From contig NZ_JIBU02000034.1 of the NCBI RefSeq assembly GCF_000633595.2, positions 1 through 64,000 of the forward strand: a stretch of 64,000 bases of DNA. The letters are read 5' to 3'. The first letter of the stretch is position 1; each line of letters starts with the position of its first letter. Made by a program: the position numbers and the translations under genes. Positions 28,294-37,719 of this stretch are shown piece after piece. The notes beneath the pieces were generated by a model. That model was not told the origin of the DNA. It was given only the letters and a program-made list of their open reading frames with translations, and searched no databases. The DNA is from Clostridium drakei (GTDB taxonomy: Bacteria > Bacillota > Clostridia > Clostridiales > Clostridiaceae).

Positions 28294-29476
28294 ACTTATT
28301 TTTTTCTTTCACATCGGAAAGAACTATATTTACTTCTATAGTCTTGCCATTTCTCCAAACTTTACACTTTATAGAATCTCCAATTTTATGTTTATCTAAA
28401 ACATCAGATAAATCTTCAAATCGTAAGATTTTTTTATTATCTAATTCTACTATGATATCTGTTGGTTTTATTCCTGCTGAAGCTGCTCCACTTTCTTTTA
28501 CTACTTCATTAACATATACACCTTGAACTTTATTTTGCTGTGAAACTACACTTTGACCATATATACCCAAAAATGGTCTTGAAACCTTACCATAACTCAT
28601 AAGTGAGTTTATTATGCTCTTTGCTTCATTTATAGATATTGCAAATCCCATACCCTCTGCATTTTGATCTGCACCTAATTTTAAGCTATTTATACCTATA
28701 ACTTCACCTGCACTATTGCAAAGTGGACCACCACTATTTCCTGGACTTATAGCTGCATCTGTTTGTAAAACTTTATATATGGCATCACCATACTGTATCT
28801 TTCTATTTAAAGCACTTATTATTCCTGCCGTAACAGAACCAGAAAACTCTTGGCCTAACGGATTCCCTATAGCAATAGCTGTATCACCTACTTTTACTTT
28901 AGATGAATCTCCAAATTTAGCTGTAGGTAAATTTTGTGCTTCAACTTTTATAATGGCTAAATCTGATCTGCTATCTGCTTTAACTAGCTTTGCAACTAAA
29001 ATTTTCCCACTTGAAAACTTAACAGTAATTTTAGAAGCACCTTCTATTACATGATTATTAGTTACTATATATCCATTAGGATCAAATATAATTCCTGAAC
29101 CACTTCCTACATCCTGTAATCCAAAATATCCTTCAGCTTTATTGCTTATACCTACTACTGTAGGTCCTACCATTTCAGCTACTTTAGTTATAGAATTTTT
29201 AGAGGTGTCTGCAATTTTAGTTTGATTATCTTGATTTTTAGGTTCAATTAAAGATTGATTTATTTGTGTATAACCTTTATCAGAATATCTTTTATTAGAT
29301 ACATATGCTCCTGATATTCCTCCTGAAACAGCTGCTATTAATATAAATGTAACTCCTTTTGCTAGACTTTTCAACCTAGCTTTTTTTCTACTATTAGTAA
29401 ACTTTATTCCACCTGTAGCATTCTCTACACTTTGCCATTTCACATCTTTAATTCTATTTTCTCTATTATCGTCCAT
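28292..29476 (-). CDS. htrA: HtrA/DegP-like membrane-anchored serine protease with PDZ domain
   Basis: This quality-control protease degrades misfolded proteins outside the membrane. Counting from the ATG at 29476 (394 aa), it has a cytoplasmic N-terminus, one membrane anchor (about 40-58), a trypsin-like domain with catalytic His142 (VTNNHVIEG), Asp172 (RSDLAIIKV) and Ser248 (SPGNSGGPL), and one C-terminal PDZ domain (GASAAGIKPTDIIVELD). The frame extends five codons upstream, but GAGGTG lies 7 nt before this ATG. It follows a two-component system on the same strand, which probably senses envelope stress and controls it (inference). Confidence 0.93.
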   Translation of the reverse strand: MDDNRENRIKDVKWQSVENATGGIKFTNSRKKARLKSLAKGVTFILIAAVSGGISGAYVSNKRYSDKGYTQINQSLIEPKNQDNQTKIADTSKNSITKVAEMVGPTVVGISNKAEGYFGLQDVGSGSGIIFDPNGYIVTNNHVIEGASKITVKFSSGKILVAKLVKADSRSDLAIIKVEAQNLPTAKFGDSSKVKVGDTAIAIGNPLGQEFSGSVTAGIISALNRKIQYGDAIYKVLQTDAAISPGNSGGPLCNSAGEVIGINSLKLGADQNAEGMGFAISINEAKSIINSLMSYGKVSRPFLGIYGQSVVSQQNKVQGVYVNEVVKESGAASAGIKPTDIIVELDNKKILRFEDLSDVLDKHKIGDSIKCKVWRNGKTIEVNIVLSDVKEKNK

Positions 29477-29567
29477 AAAATTGCACCTCATAAAAATATA
29501 TTTAATCCATTATATATATACTAGTAAATTTTTTTTACATAACTATGAACAAAATGTTATTATTTTT

Positions 29568-30977
29568 TTAAATTCTTTTTAGAGTAAATGTAAACGTAAC
29601 TCCTTGAGGTTGTTGATTTTCTGCCCATATATCTTCTCCTAATTGTGTAATTATACAGCTTACTATAGGAAGACCAAGTCCTGTACTCACTTTTGAAGTT
29701 CTAGATTTATCTTCTTTGTAAAATCTATCCCATATATGCTTTAGTCCTTCTTCTGATATCCCTGGTCCATCATTGAATATTGATACTATTACCTTCTCTC
29801 CTTTTGCCTTGGTACTAATTTTTACATTTCCGCCTTCATTTACATACTTTATTGCATTATCTGTAAGATTTGTTACTACTTGAGTTATTCTATCTCTATC
29901 TCCAACTACTAAAAGCTTATCATCTTGCATTAATACATCTACAGTAAGCTTTCTTTTCTTTATCTTAGTTTCAAATTTTATTACACACAATCTTATAATT
30001 TCATTTATATCAATTTCTTCAATTCTTAGCTTAAATTGACCTGCTTCAATTGATGATAAATCTAATAAGTCATTTACAAGTCTTGTAAGTCTTTGAATTT
30101 CTTCATAGGCTATAGACAGATAATAATTCTCCTTTTCCTTTGGAATAACTCCATCTAAAATCCCTCCTATAAAACCTTTAACAGATGTTATAGGTGATCT
30201 TATTTCATGAGATACATTTGAAATAAATTCTCTTCTATTTTTTTCTACTTTTTCTAAAGAATCTGCCATAGAATTAAATGATTTTGCAAGAACACCTATT
30301 TCATCTTTAGAATTTATTTTAACCCTCCTATCCACTTCTCCTTTAGAAATTTTATCTGCCACATAATTAATTTGTGCAAGGGGATTTATTATTATTTTTC
30401 GTGAAATATAATATATTACAATACATGAAACTATTATAGCAAATATAGCAGAAATCCATATTATTTCATAAACTCTCTTTAAGGCCCCTTTTATTTCACT
30501 TAAAGATGAATGCATTATTATTACACCTTTAAACATTTCATTATGAAAAATAGGAATTTCAATAGTATGAACCGGAACTGTAATTAATTTCCCATATTTC
30601 CCTCTGCTCTCCATAACATGATTTTCTCTCAATTGTTCTAAATCACTAGTTAACACTTGTTTGCCAAGTATATTTTTATGTTCATTATCAGAAACTGCAT
30701 AAACAATTCCATAACTATCTGTTAACCATATATCGGCTGATAAATACTTACCAATATAAACTAAAGTATCATTGAATTTATCTGCAGTTATTTTTTCATC
30801 CAAGTATTGAACAGCTGCAGTCCCTATAATCTGGGACTCTGACATAAGATGTGTTTTCCGCTGTTCAAAATAGTACCCTTCAAACCAATATGACAGAAAT
30901 GCAGCTGTCATAATGAAGCTAATTGAAATTATTACTATAAATGTCGCTGCAAGTTTAGAGACTAAACCTTCCTTCAT
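29568..30977 (-). CDS. Sensor histidine kinase with HAMP domain
   Basis: A 469-aa membrane kinase. It has a first membrane segment (about 8-30), an extracytoplasmic sensor region (about 31-165, single Cache/PAS-like by length), a second segment (about 168-190), HAMP (about 190-245), HisKA with the phosphorylated His in NVSHEIRSPITSVKGF, and an HATPase domain (DNAIKYV, FNDGPGISEEGL, GLGLPIV). Its ATG follows the response-regulator stop by 1 nt, with GAGGTG inside the last codons of that gene, so the two are coupled. I cannot tell from sequence whether it is CssS-, ResE- or PhoR-like. The signal is unknown. Confidence 0.9.
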   Translation of the reverse strand: MKEGLVSKLAATFIVIISISFIMTAAFLSYWFEGYYFEQRKTHLMSESQIIGTAAVQYLDEKITADKFNDTLVYIGKYLSADIWLTDSYGIVYAVSDNEHKNILGKQVLTSDLEQLRENHVMESRGKYGKLITVPVHTIEIPIFHNEMFKGVIIMHSSLSEIKGALKRVYEIIWISAIFAIIVSCIVIYYISRKIIINPLAQINYVADKISKGEVDRRVKINSKDEIGVLAKSFNSMADSLEKVEKNRREFISNVSHEIRSPITSVKGFIGGILDGVIPKEKENYYLSIAYEEIQRLTRLVNDLLDLSSIEAGQFKLRIEEIDINEIIRLCVIKFETKIKKRKLTVDVLMQDDKLLVVGDRDRITQVVTNLTDNAIKYVNEGGNVKISTKAKGEKVIVSIFNDGPGISEEGLKHIWDRFYKEDKSRTSKVSTGLGLPIVSCIITQLGEDIWAENQQPQGVTFTFTLKRI

Positions 30978-30978
30978 A

Positions 30979-31665
30979 CTATTTCACCTCAAACTTATAG
31001 CCTACACCCCATACTGTTTCTATTTGCCAATTAGATCCTCCTTGCAATTTTTCCCTAAGTCTTTTTACATGTACATCTACTGTTCTTGAATCTCCTGGGT
31101 AATCATATCCCCATACTTCACATAAAAGCTGCTCTCTTGTAAATACCCTATTTTTATTATTTGCCAGATAATATACCAATTCAAATTCTTTAGGAGGCAT
31201 TTTTATCTCTTGTCCTTTATAAACTACAGTATAAGAATTTATATCTATTGCTAGATCTTCAAAGCTTAATACTTCCTTATTTTCATTATCCACATTGTAC
31301 CTTCTCAAAACAGCTTTAACTCTAGCCAATAATTCTTTAGGCTCAAAAGGTTTAACTATATAATCATCTGCTCCGAGCTCCAAACCAAGTACCTTATCAA
31401 AAGTTTCTCCTTTAGCAGTCAGCATAATAACTGGTGTTTCATATTCTTTTCTTATCCACTTTAATACATCTATACCATCAACATGAGGCAGCATAATATC
31501 TAGTAAAACCAAATCAGGTTTATATTCCAAAAATACTTCCTGTGCTTCTCTTCCGTCATGACAAACTTCAGTATTATAACCTGAGTTTTCAACATACATC
31601 TTTATTACTTCACATATGTTTTCATCATCATCTACAATTAATATTTTTCCTATAGAACCTTCCAT
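30979..31665 (-). CDS. OmpR/PhoB-family response regulator
   Basis: A 228-aa DNA-binding regulator. Its receiver domain spans about 1-120 with the acidic pocket VDDDE, phosphoacceptor Asp near residue 56 (DLVLLDIMLPHVDG), MLTAKG and the Lys in DDYIVKPF. The winged-helix domain runs about 132-227 (FTREQLLCEVWGYDYPGDSRTVDVHVKRLREKL in parts, VWGVGYKFEV). AAAGGAG precedes the ATG. It is the first gene of a regulator-kinase pair followed by htrA. The direct targets are not visible. Confidence 0.93.
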   Translation of the reverse strand: MEGSIGKILIVDDDENICEVIKMYVENSGYNTEVCHDGREAQEVFLEYKPDLVLLDIMLPHVDGIDVLKWIRKEYETPVIMLTAKGETFDKVLGLELGADDYIVKPFEPKELLARVKAVLRRYNVDNENKEVLSFEDLAIDINSYTVVYKGQEIKMPPKEFELVYYLANNKNRVFTREQLLCEVWGYDYPGDSRTVDVHVKRLREKLQGGSNWQIETVWGVGYKFEVK

Positions 31666-31841
31666 TGCACTATCTCCTTTATTTAATCAAATTTCGTATT
31701 TTAAATTTATTATATACAAACTTTTTAATATTAAGTATTCTACTAAAATTACATATTAGTATACCTACTATTAAATTTACCACACATACTATAAGCAGTA
31801 ATAGTATATACGTAAAAAAGTTACAAATAATTTACTATATT

Positions 31842-31878
31842 AAAAAAGTATGTAGATTATAATTCTACATACTTTTTT
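31842..31878 (-). terminator. prs terminator
   Basis: Perfect 15-bp arms (AAAAAAGTATGTAGA and complement) with a 7-nt loop lie 9 bp after the prs stop codon. T runs occur on both strands. The rest of 31666-31841 upstream of the response regulator shows no gene. Confidence 0.9.
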
Positions 31879-31887
31879 AATTAATTA

Positions 31888-32847
31888 TTAGTCTTCAAAT
31901 AACTTACTTACTGATATATCTTCATATATTCTCTTTATAGCTTCTGCAAATACAGGTGCTACTGATAAAATCTTAAATTTATCTAACATTTTATCTTGTG
32001 ATAAGTTTATAGTATTTAACATTACTAACTCTTTTATAGCAGATTCTTTTATCCTGTCTATAGCAGGTCCTGATAAAACAGCATGTGTACAGCAAGCATA
32101 TACTTCTTTCGCTCCTAATTTTACTAAGGCATTTGCTCCATTAGTTATAGTCCCTGCAGTATCTATCATGTCATCAATTAATATCACAGTTTTATCCTTT
32201 ATATCACCAATAACGTTCATTATTTCTGATACGTTAGCCTTTGGTCTTCTTTTATCTATTATAGCTATTGGTGCATGTAATTTATCTGCAAATTTTCTAG
32301 CTCTTGTTACACTTCCAAGGTCTGGAGAAACCACAACTATGTCTTCTCTATCTGCAAATCCTTTTTGTATAAAATATTTTGCTAGAATAGGTGCTCCTAA
32401 TAAATGATCTAGTGGTATATTAAAATATCCTTGGATTTGAGATGCATGTAAATCCATAGTTAATACTCTGTCAGCTCCTGCAGCAGTTAAAATATCTGCT
32501 ACTAATTTTGCTGTAATTGGATCTCTTGCCTTTGCTTTTCTATCTTGTCTTGCATAACCATAATAAGGCACTACTGCAGTTATTCTTCCTGCAGACGCTC
32601 TTTTAAATGCATCAATCATGATTAAAAGTTCCATTAAGTTACTGTTTACTGGATTATTAGTTGATTGTACTACAAATACGTCTGTTCCTCTTACTGTCTC
32701 GTTAATATCTACTGATATTTCACCATCACTAAAAGTTGAAACCTTTGCGCTTCCAACAGATAGTCCTAATATATTAGCAATGTCTTTAGCTAATTCAGGA
32801 TGAGAAGTACCTGTAAAAATTTTAATGTTCTTACCATGGGTTATCAT
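31888..32847 (-). CDS. prs: Ribose-phosphate pyrophosphokinase
   Basis: Prs makes PRPP from ribose-5-phosphate and ATP, feeding purine, pyrimidine, His and Trp synthesis. The 319-aa protein has the class I features: [14 protein letters not shown] start, [48 protein letters not shown] and the PRPP loop [13 protein letters not shown]. It follows glmU by 19 bp, so glmU-prs form an operon as in B. subtilis. PRPP links to the hpt and purR genes nearby and to ribose use at 56-62 kb. Confidence 0.97.
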   Translation of the reverse strand: MITHGKNIKIFTGTSHPELAKDIANILGLSVGSAKVSTFSDGEISVDINETVRGTDVFVVQSTNNPVNSNLMELLIMIDAFKRASAGRITAVVPYYGYARQDRKAKARDPITAKLVADILTAAGADRVLTMDLHASQIQGYFNIPLDHLLGAPILAKYFIQKGFADREDIVVVSPDLGSVTRARKFADKLHAPIAIIDKRRPKANVSEIMNVIGDIKDKTVILIDDMIDTAGTITNGANALVKLGAKEVYACCTHAVLSGPAIDRIKESAIKELVMLNTINLSQDKMLDKFKILSVAPVFAEAIKRIYEDISVSKLFED

Positions 32848-32866
32848 TATATAATCCTCCTAAAAT

Positions 32867-34237
32867 TTATTTCTTTAGCCCTTTTTTCTCTACCCAACCT
32901 TCTATGTTCTTTTGTCTAGCTCTTGCAACTGCCAAAGCACCCTCAGGAACTTCTTTTGTTATGGTAGATCCTGCTGCTATATATGAGTTATCTTTTACTG
33001 TAACTGGAGAAACTAAATTTGTGTTACAACCTATAAATGCATTATCTCCAATTATAGTTTTATACTTAGCTGTTCCATCGTAGTTAACTACAACAGTTCC
33101 ACATCCAAAATTACATCCACTGCCAACTTCTGCATCTCCAATATAAGTTAAATGTGAAACCTTCGTATTATCTCCTATAGTAGATTTTTTAATTTCAACA
33201 AAATCTCCTATTCTTGCTGATTTACCTATAACAGTTAGCGGTCTTATATATGCAAATGGTCCAACTGTGGTACTCTCACCAACTTTACTCTCTAATATTA
33301 CGGAGCTTTGAATAGTTACACCTTTTTCTATAATACTATCTTCTATTCTTGAATTTGAATATAATATACATTCTTCTTTTACAATTGTTTTTCCTTGTAA
33401 AACATTACCAGGATATATAATTGTATCATTTCCTATTTGCACTTCTTTACCTATGTATGTATTATCAGGATCAATTAAAGTAACTCCATTTTCCATATGT
33501 TTTCTATTTATTCGTCTTCGCATAACTTTTTCTGCATCTGCAAGTTGTATTCTAGAGTTAACTCCCATAGTTTCTTCAAACGGCACAGGAAGCGCACCTA
33601 TCTTTTTTCCTTGATTCTTTAAAATTCCAATTACATCTGTTAAATAGTATTCTCCTTGTGCATTATTATTATTTAACTTTTTAATACTTTCGAGTAATTC
33701 TTGTATATCAAAGCAATACATAGCTGAATTTATTTCATTAATTTTAAGTTCTTCTTCATTACAATCTTTATGTTCTACTATCTTAGAAACGTCATTATTT
33801 CTTTCTCTTACTATTCTGCCATATCCAGTAGGATCATCTACTATAGATGTTAAAATAGTAGCTTTATAATTTCCACCTTCATGAAAACTAACTAGTTTCT
33901 TAACAGTATCTTCTGTAATTAAAGGAGCATCTCCAGTAAATATAGCCACTGTCCCTTTCTTTCCTTCCAAAAATTTCTCAGCACACATTACTGCGTGACC
34001 TGTACCTAATTGCTTATCTTGAAAAGAATATATAACATTTTTTGATGAAGTAGCTTCTTTTACCTTATCCGCACCTTTTCCAACTACTACATTTACTTCA
34101 TTTATTTCTGAATTTCTCATAACATCTATTACTACATTTACCATTTCTGTTCCACATACTTTATGAATAACCTTTGGAAAAGAAGATTTCATCCTTTTTC
34201 CTTCTCCAGCTGCTAATATTATAGCACATTTATACAT
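32867..34237 (-). CDS. glmU: Bifunctional UDP-GlcNAc pyrophosphorylase / GlcN-1-P acetyltransferase
   Basis: GlmU makes UDP-GlcNAc for peptidoglycan in two steps. The 456-aa protein has the N-terminal nucleotidyltransferase ([16 protein letters not shown], then GTGHAVMCA and the GDAPLI metal motif). The C-terminal left-handed beta helix runs about 250-450 with hexapeptide repeats, [11 protein letters not shown] and [18 protein letters not shown] lies before the ATG. Its product is the substrate of the murA gene at the right end of the window. Confidence 0.97.
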   Translation of the reverse strand: MYKCAIILAAGEGKRMKSSFPKVIHKVCGTEMVNVVIDVMRNSEINEVNVVVGKGADKVKEATSSKNVIYSFQDKQLGTGHAVMCAEKFLEGKKGTVAIFTGDAPLITEDTVKKLVSFHEGGNYKATILTSIVDDPTGYGRIVRERNNDVSKIVEHKDCNEEELKINEINSAMYCFDIQELLESIKKLNNNNAQGEYYLTDVIGILKNQGKKIGALPVPFEETMGVNSRIQLADAEKVMRRRINRKHMENGVTLIDPDNTYIGKEVQIGNDTIIYPGNVLQGKTIVKEECILYSNSRIEDSIIEKGVTIQSSVILESKVGESTTVGPFAYIRPLTVIGKSARIGDFVEIKKSTIGDNTKVSHLTYIGDAEVGSGCNFGCGTVVVNYDGTAKYKTIIGDNAFIGCNTNLVSPVTVKDNSYIAAGSTITKEVPEGALAVARARQKNIEGWVEKKGLKK

Positions 34238-34368
34238 TTTAACACCTCTTTATGGTCATAAAATTACATTTTTCTACTTTATAATTATAAAACATCCTCT
34301 AATATTATATTTTATATAAAATTTATTTTCAACCTTATACAGAATTTTTATGTAAAATTTACAATAAT

Positions 34369-34395
34369 AAAAAGGAGTAGTAACTACTCCTTTTT
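34369..34395 (-). terminator. spoVG terminator
   Basis: The arms AAAAAGGAGTAG / CTACTCCTTTTT with a TAA loop lie immediately after the spoVG stop codon. A-rich DNA on the plus strand gives a T tract on the minus strand. Confidence 0.85.
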
Positions 34396-34396
34396 A

Positions 34397-34687
34397 CTAT
34401 TCTTCTGCTTTTTCGGCAGAAACTGTTTCTTCACTTTTTACTTTTTCGTATTCGTCTAAAATTGATTTTTGTATTTTTTCTCTTGTTTGAGTATTGATTG
34501 GATGTGCAATGTCTTTAAATTCTCCATCAGGAGTTTTTCTGCTTGGCATTGCTATAAAAAGCCCATTTTGACCTTCTATAACCTTTATATCGTGAACAAC
34601 GAATTCATTATCAAAGGTTACTGAAACAATAGCTTTCATTTTACCCTCAGCAGCAATTTTTCTTACTCTAACGTCTGTAATTTGCAT
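34397..34687 (-). CDS. spoVG: Septation/regulatory protein SpoVG
   Basis: A 96-aa small nucleic-acid-binding protein that affects septation, sporulation and virulence genes in Firmicutes. The sequence [32 protein letters not shown] and [19 protein letters not shown] are family hallmarks, and the tail is acidic. The frame extends 27 codons upstream, but that part is unlike the family and GGAGGTGG lies 7 nt before the ATG at 34687. It follows purR on the same strand by about 98 bp. Confidence 0.96.
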   Translation of the reverse strand: MQITDVRVRKIAAEGKMKAIVSVTFDNEFVVHDIKVIEGQNGLFIAMPSRKTPDGEFKDIAHPINTQTREKIQKSILDEYEKVKSEETVSAEKAEE

Positions 34688-34785
34688 ATAAAATCCACCT
34701 CCAAGATGCTTATTTATATAGTATTCTCTATAACTTATAATTTTCCTTCTTATTTTTTGAAAAATCAATAAATTTTTTCAAATTT

Positions 34786-35601
34786 CTATTTAAACATTTT
34801 AGAAGGAAATAGTAATGCTTCTCCTTTTTCATCACTTCCCTCAAAATCTACTATGGATACGTAATCATGAATTAATTTCTTAGGAGTTTCTACATTATCT
34901 ATTAATACTCCAATTCCTAAAAGCTCACTCTCAAATTCCTTAAGTAAATCAACTATACCCATAGCAGTTCCTCCAGCCTTCATAAAATCATCTATAAATA
35001 CACACTTGCTTCCTTTCTTCATTGCTTTTTTGGATAATGACATATTTTGTATTCTACCACTTGAACCTGAAACAAAATTTATACTTAAAGTAGATCCCTC
35101 TGTGAGCTTAGTTTCTCTTCTAACCACAACTAACTGAACCCCAAGCATTTTTGCTACCTGGTAGGCTAACGGTATTCCTTTAGTTTCAACTGTAACAACA
35201 TAGTCTACGCACCTATCATTAAAGGCTGATGCAAGTATTATAGCTGCTGTATGTATTATCTGTGGATTAAACATTATATCTGTTACATACAAGAAATTCC
35301 CTGGTATTATTCTTTCTCTATTTTTCAAAATAATACATAGTTTTTCAGCAAATTCCTTACTTTTTTCATAAGATAATCCACATACATATTTTACTCCACC
35401 TGCTGCACCAGATATAGTCTCTATTCTACCCATCGAAAGCTTATTTAAGGTATCTTTTACTACTACCAAATCTTCACTTATTGTTGACTTAGCCGCATTA
35501 AACATTTCTGTAAAATGATTTAAGTTTATTATCTTGTTTGGATTTTCTATTAGCACTTTAGTTATAGCCGCAACTCTTTGATTCCTACTAAATTTTTCCA
35601 T
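34786..35601 (-). CDS. purR: Pur operon repressor PurR
   Basis: PurR represses purine synthesis genes, with PRPP as antagonist. The protein of about 271 aa has an N-terminal winged helix (about 1-72, RNQRVAAITKVLIENPNKI) and a phosphoribosyltransferase-like domain with the PRPP loop VFIDDFMKAGGTAMG. Two ATGs are adjacent; AGGTGAT spacing suits the second (35601). The purR-spoVG-glmU-prs order matches B. subtilis. I see no clear PurBox in the 235 bp before murC. Confidence 0.94.
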   Translation of the reverse strand: MEKFSRNQRVAAITKVLIENPNKIINLNHFTEMFNAAKSTISEDLVVVKDTLNKLSMGRIETISGAAGGVKYVCGLSYEKSKEFAEKLCIILKNRERIIPGNFLYVTDIMFNPQIIHTAAIILASAFNDRCVDYVVTVETKGIPLAYQVAKMLGVQLVVVRRETKLTEGSTLSINFVSGSSGRIQNMSLSKKAMKKGSKCVFIDDFMKAGGTAMGIVDLLKEFESELLGIGVLIDNVETPKKLIHDYVSIVDFEGSDEKGEALLFPSKMFK

Positions 35602-35807
35602 CATATCACCTATTATCTATATAAATTTTACGAATATTTTTTAAAAAATATATTCTATTATTCATATTTTATTCTAAAAGCTATACTTAATCAATACTAT
35701 GCCATTATATTTAGTGATATACAACAGAAAATTTTATTTTATATAAATTATTTATTAATTCCATAAAATAAAATTTACTAACTGTGTTTTTTCTTATTAT
35801 TTTTGTA

Positions 35808-35813
35808 TATAAT
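35808..35813 (+). promoter_or_regulatory. Possible -10 element for murC
   Basis: TATAAT lies 37 bp before the murC start, with TTTTG upstream that may help as an extended -10. No convincing -35 is visible. The rest of the 235-bp divergent region (35605-35840) is A+T rich without a gene or clear operator. Confidence 0.35.
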
Positions 35814-35849
35814 TAATAAATAAGGTTAATTATTAAGGAGATGATTATA

Positions 35850-37226
35850 TTGTCATTTGATTTCATAAAAGACAAAGATAAGAAAATATATTTTATAGGT
35901 ATAGGCGGAATAAGCATGAGCGGATTAGCCGAAATACTTTTAGAAAAGAACTTTAAAGTAGCTGGTTCTGATATAAAAGCTTCCCCAGTAACAAATAAAT
36001 TAGCAAATAACGGATGTTTAATTAATATAGGACAGGTTAAAGAAAATATATCTGAAGATATAGATCTAGTAGTTTATACTGCTGCTGTTTCTAAAGATAA
36101 TCCTGAATTACTAAAGGCTAAAGAATTAAATATACCAATAATGAGTCGTGCTGAATTTTTAGGTCACTTAATGAAAGGACATAAATTCAACGTAGCTATA
36201 GCTGGAACTCATGGCAAAACTACTACAACTTCTATGGTATCACATATATTTTTAAATGCAGATCTTGACCCTACTATACTTGTAGGTGGTCAATTAGATG
36301 CTATAAATGGTAATGTTCGCACTGGCAACAGCGAGTATTTTTTAACTGAAGCTTGCGAATATAAAGGATCTTTTCTTAAATTTTTCCCTTATATAGGGGT
36401 AATTTTAAATATAGATGCAGATCACTTAGATTTTTATAAAGATATAGATGACATACAAAATGCATTTATAAAATTTGCCAAACTAATTCCTAGAAACGGC
36501 TATCTGATATGTTATGACGAAGATCCAAGGATGAGTAAGGTAATTTCTGAATGTGACTGCAATGTATTAACCTATGGATTGAATAGCGGAAATGTTTTAG
36601 CTAAAAATGTAAAATTTGATGAAAAGGGTTGTGCTTCTTTTGATGTTTATGCTGCAAATGAAATGATAACTTCCGTTAACTTAAATGTTCCTGGTAAGCA
36701 TAACATTCTAAATGCACTAGCAAGCATATGTGTATCATTAAGCCTTGATATCCCAAGAAAATTTATATCTAAAGGATTAGAAAGCTTTAAAGGAACCCAC
36801 AGAAGATTTGAAATTAAAGGAGTTAAGAATGGAATTACAGTTATAGATGACTATGCACATCATCCAACTGAGATAAAAGCCACCTTAAGTGCTGCAAAAA
36901 ATTACCCACATAACAAAATTTTTTGTGTATTTCAACCACATACTTATTCAAGAACATTGAGCTTATTTAAAGAGTTTACTGAAGCTTTTAATGATACTGA
37001 TGAATTAATTTTAGCAGACATATATGCTGCTAGGGAAAAAGATACAGGTGCAGTAAGTTCTTCTATGCTTGCAGATAAAATTAAAGAAACAAAATCTGCA
37101 TGTTTTAATTTTCACAGCTTTGAAGAAATCGTTTCTTATTTAAATAAAAATGCAAAAAATGGAGATATTATTTTGACTGTTGGTGCTGGAGATGTATTTA
37201 AAATAGGCGAAATATACCTTAAATAA
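35850..37226 (+). CDS. murC: UDP-N-acetylmuramate--L-alanine ligase
   Basis: MurC adds the first peptide residue to UDP-MurNAc. The protein of about 458 aa begins with [17 protein letters not shown], has the ATP P-loop [12 protein letters not shown] near residue 115, the central [13 protein letters not shown] motif, the HRRFEIKG region and [13 protein letters not shown] in the ligase C-domain. An ATG at 35841 overlaps the AGGAG site itself. The TTG at 35850 has correct spacing (9 nt) and is preferred. The enzyme acts before MurD (left end) and after MurA (right end). Confidence 0.95.
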   Translation: MSFDFIKDKDKKIYFIGIGGISMSGLAEILLEKNFKVAGSDIKASPVTNKLANNGCLINIGQVKENISEDIDLVVYTAAVSKDNPELLKAKELNIPIMSRAEFLGHLMKGHKFNVAIAGTHGKTTTTSMVSHIFLNADLDPTILVGGQLDAINGNVRTGNSEYFLTEACEYKGSFLKFFPYIGVILNIDADHLDFYKDIDDIQNAFIKFAKLIPRNGYLICYDEDPRMSKVISECDCNVLTYGLNSGNVLAKNVKFDEKGCASFDVYAANEMITSVNLNVPGKHNILNALASICVSLSLDIPRKFISKGLESFKGTHRRFEIKGVKNGITVIDDYAHHPTEIKATLSAAKNYPHNKIFCVFQPHTYSRTLSLFKEFTEAFNDTDELILADIYAAREKDTGAVSSSMLADKIKETKSACFNFHSFEEIVSYLNKNAKNGDIILTVGAGDVFKIGEIYLK

Positions 37227-37294
37227 TTTTTATTATGTGTAAAATCCTTCAACATGGTAATAATACACTTATAACCTGTTGGAGGTGTTTTTAT

Positions 37295-37609
37295 ATGAAA
37301 AATTTTTTAATATCAGCTTCAGTAGATATTATTTTGATTTTTGCTTCTTATTTTTTGTTTAGGAGTCTAATAAGCGGACCTGTAAGACATAGATTATATG
37401 AAAAAATTTTTAGTTCATTTGCTAAATTTGTTATATACATCTTTGTCGCAACAGTGGTTTTAACTTCAATTGTTGCTTATATATCCTATAAAACCCGTTT
37501 CATATCTTATCTAAATATAATAGCTCCTGCTGCAGTATCAATACTAGTTGGCTTCTTTATGTCTACTGTACCAACGAGAGGTGAAGGAGATAGTAAAAAA
37601 AATTTTTAA
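37295..37609 (+). CDS. Small membrane protein of unknown function
   Basis: A protein of about 104 aa with three predicted membrane segments (about 3-23, 42-63 and 71-92) and a short charged tail (TRGEGDSKKNF). GGAGGTG lies 7 nt before the ATG at 37295. The frame opens upstream at 37235, but that part lacks a site. It lies between murC and the hydrogenase-like gene on the same strand. I recognise no family and no function. A membrane role beside the hydrogenase-like protein is possible but unproven. Confidence 0.75.
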   Translation: MKNFLISASVDIILIFASYFLFRSLISGPVRHRLYEKIFSSFAKFVIYIFVATVVLTSIVAYISYKTRFISYLNIIAPAAVSILVGFFMSTVPTRGEGDSKKNF

Positions 37610-37630
37610 TTTGATCTTAGTTATTAGTCG

Positions 37631-37666
37631 TATAATGTAAGTAATTGTAGTATTACTTACATTATA
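37631..37666. promoter_or_regulatory. Perfect palindrome upstream of the hydrogenase-like gene
   Basis: The arms TATAATGTAAGTAA / TTACTTACATTATA (14 of 14) flank an 8-nt spacer, 54 bp before the hydrogenase-like start. There is no T run behind it, which argues against an intrinsic terminator. A TATAAT at 37670-37675 lies just downstream, with TTGTAG 19 bp before it inside the palindrome. A dimeric repressor or activator site is therefore plausible (inference). Confidence 0.5.
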
Positions 37667-37719
37667 TGTTATAATATTGCTTAGAATATTATTTATTGAA
37701 TCTATAAGGAGATGATAAT

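Noticed and set aside
36841-36900. Possible frameshift or internal stop in murC
   Set aside because: The frame is continuous from the start to 37226 with all family motifs in order, so the gene is intact.
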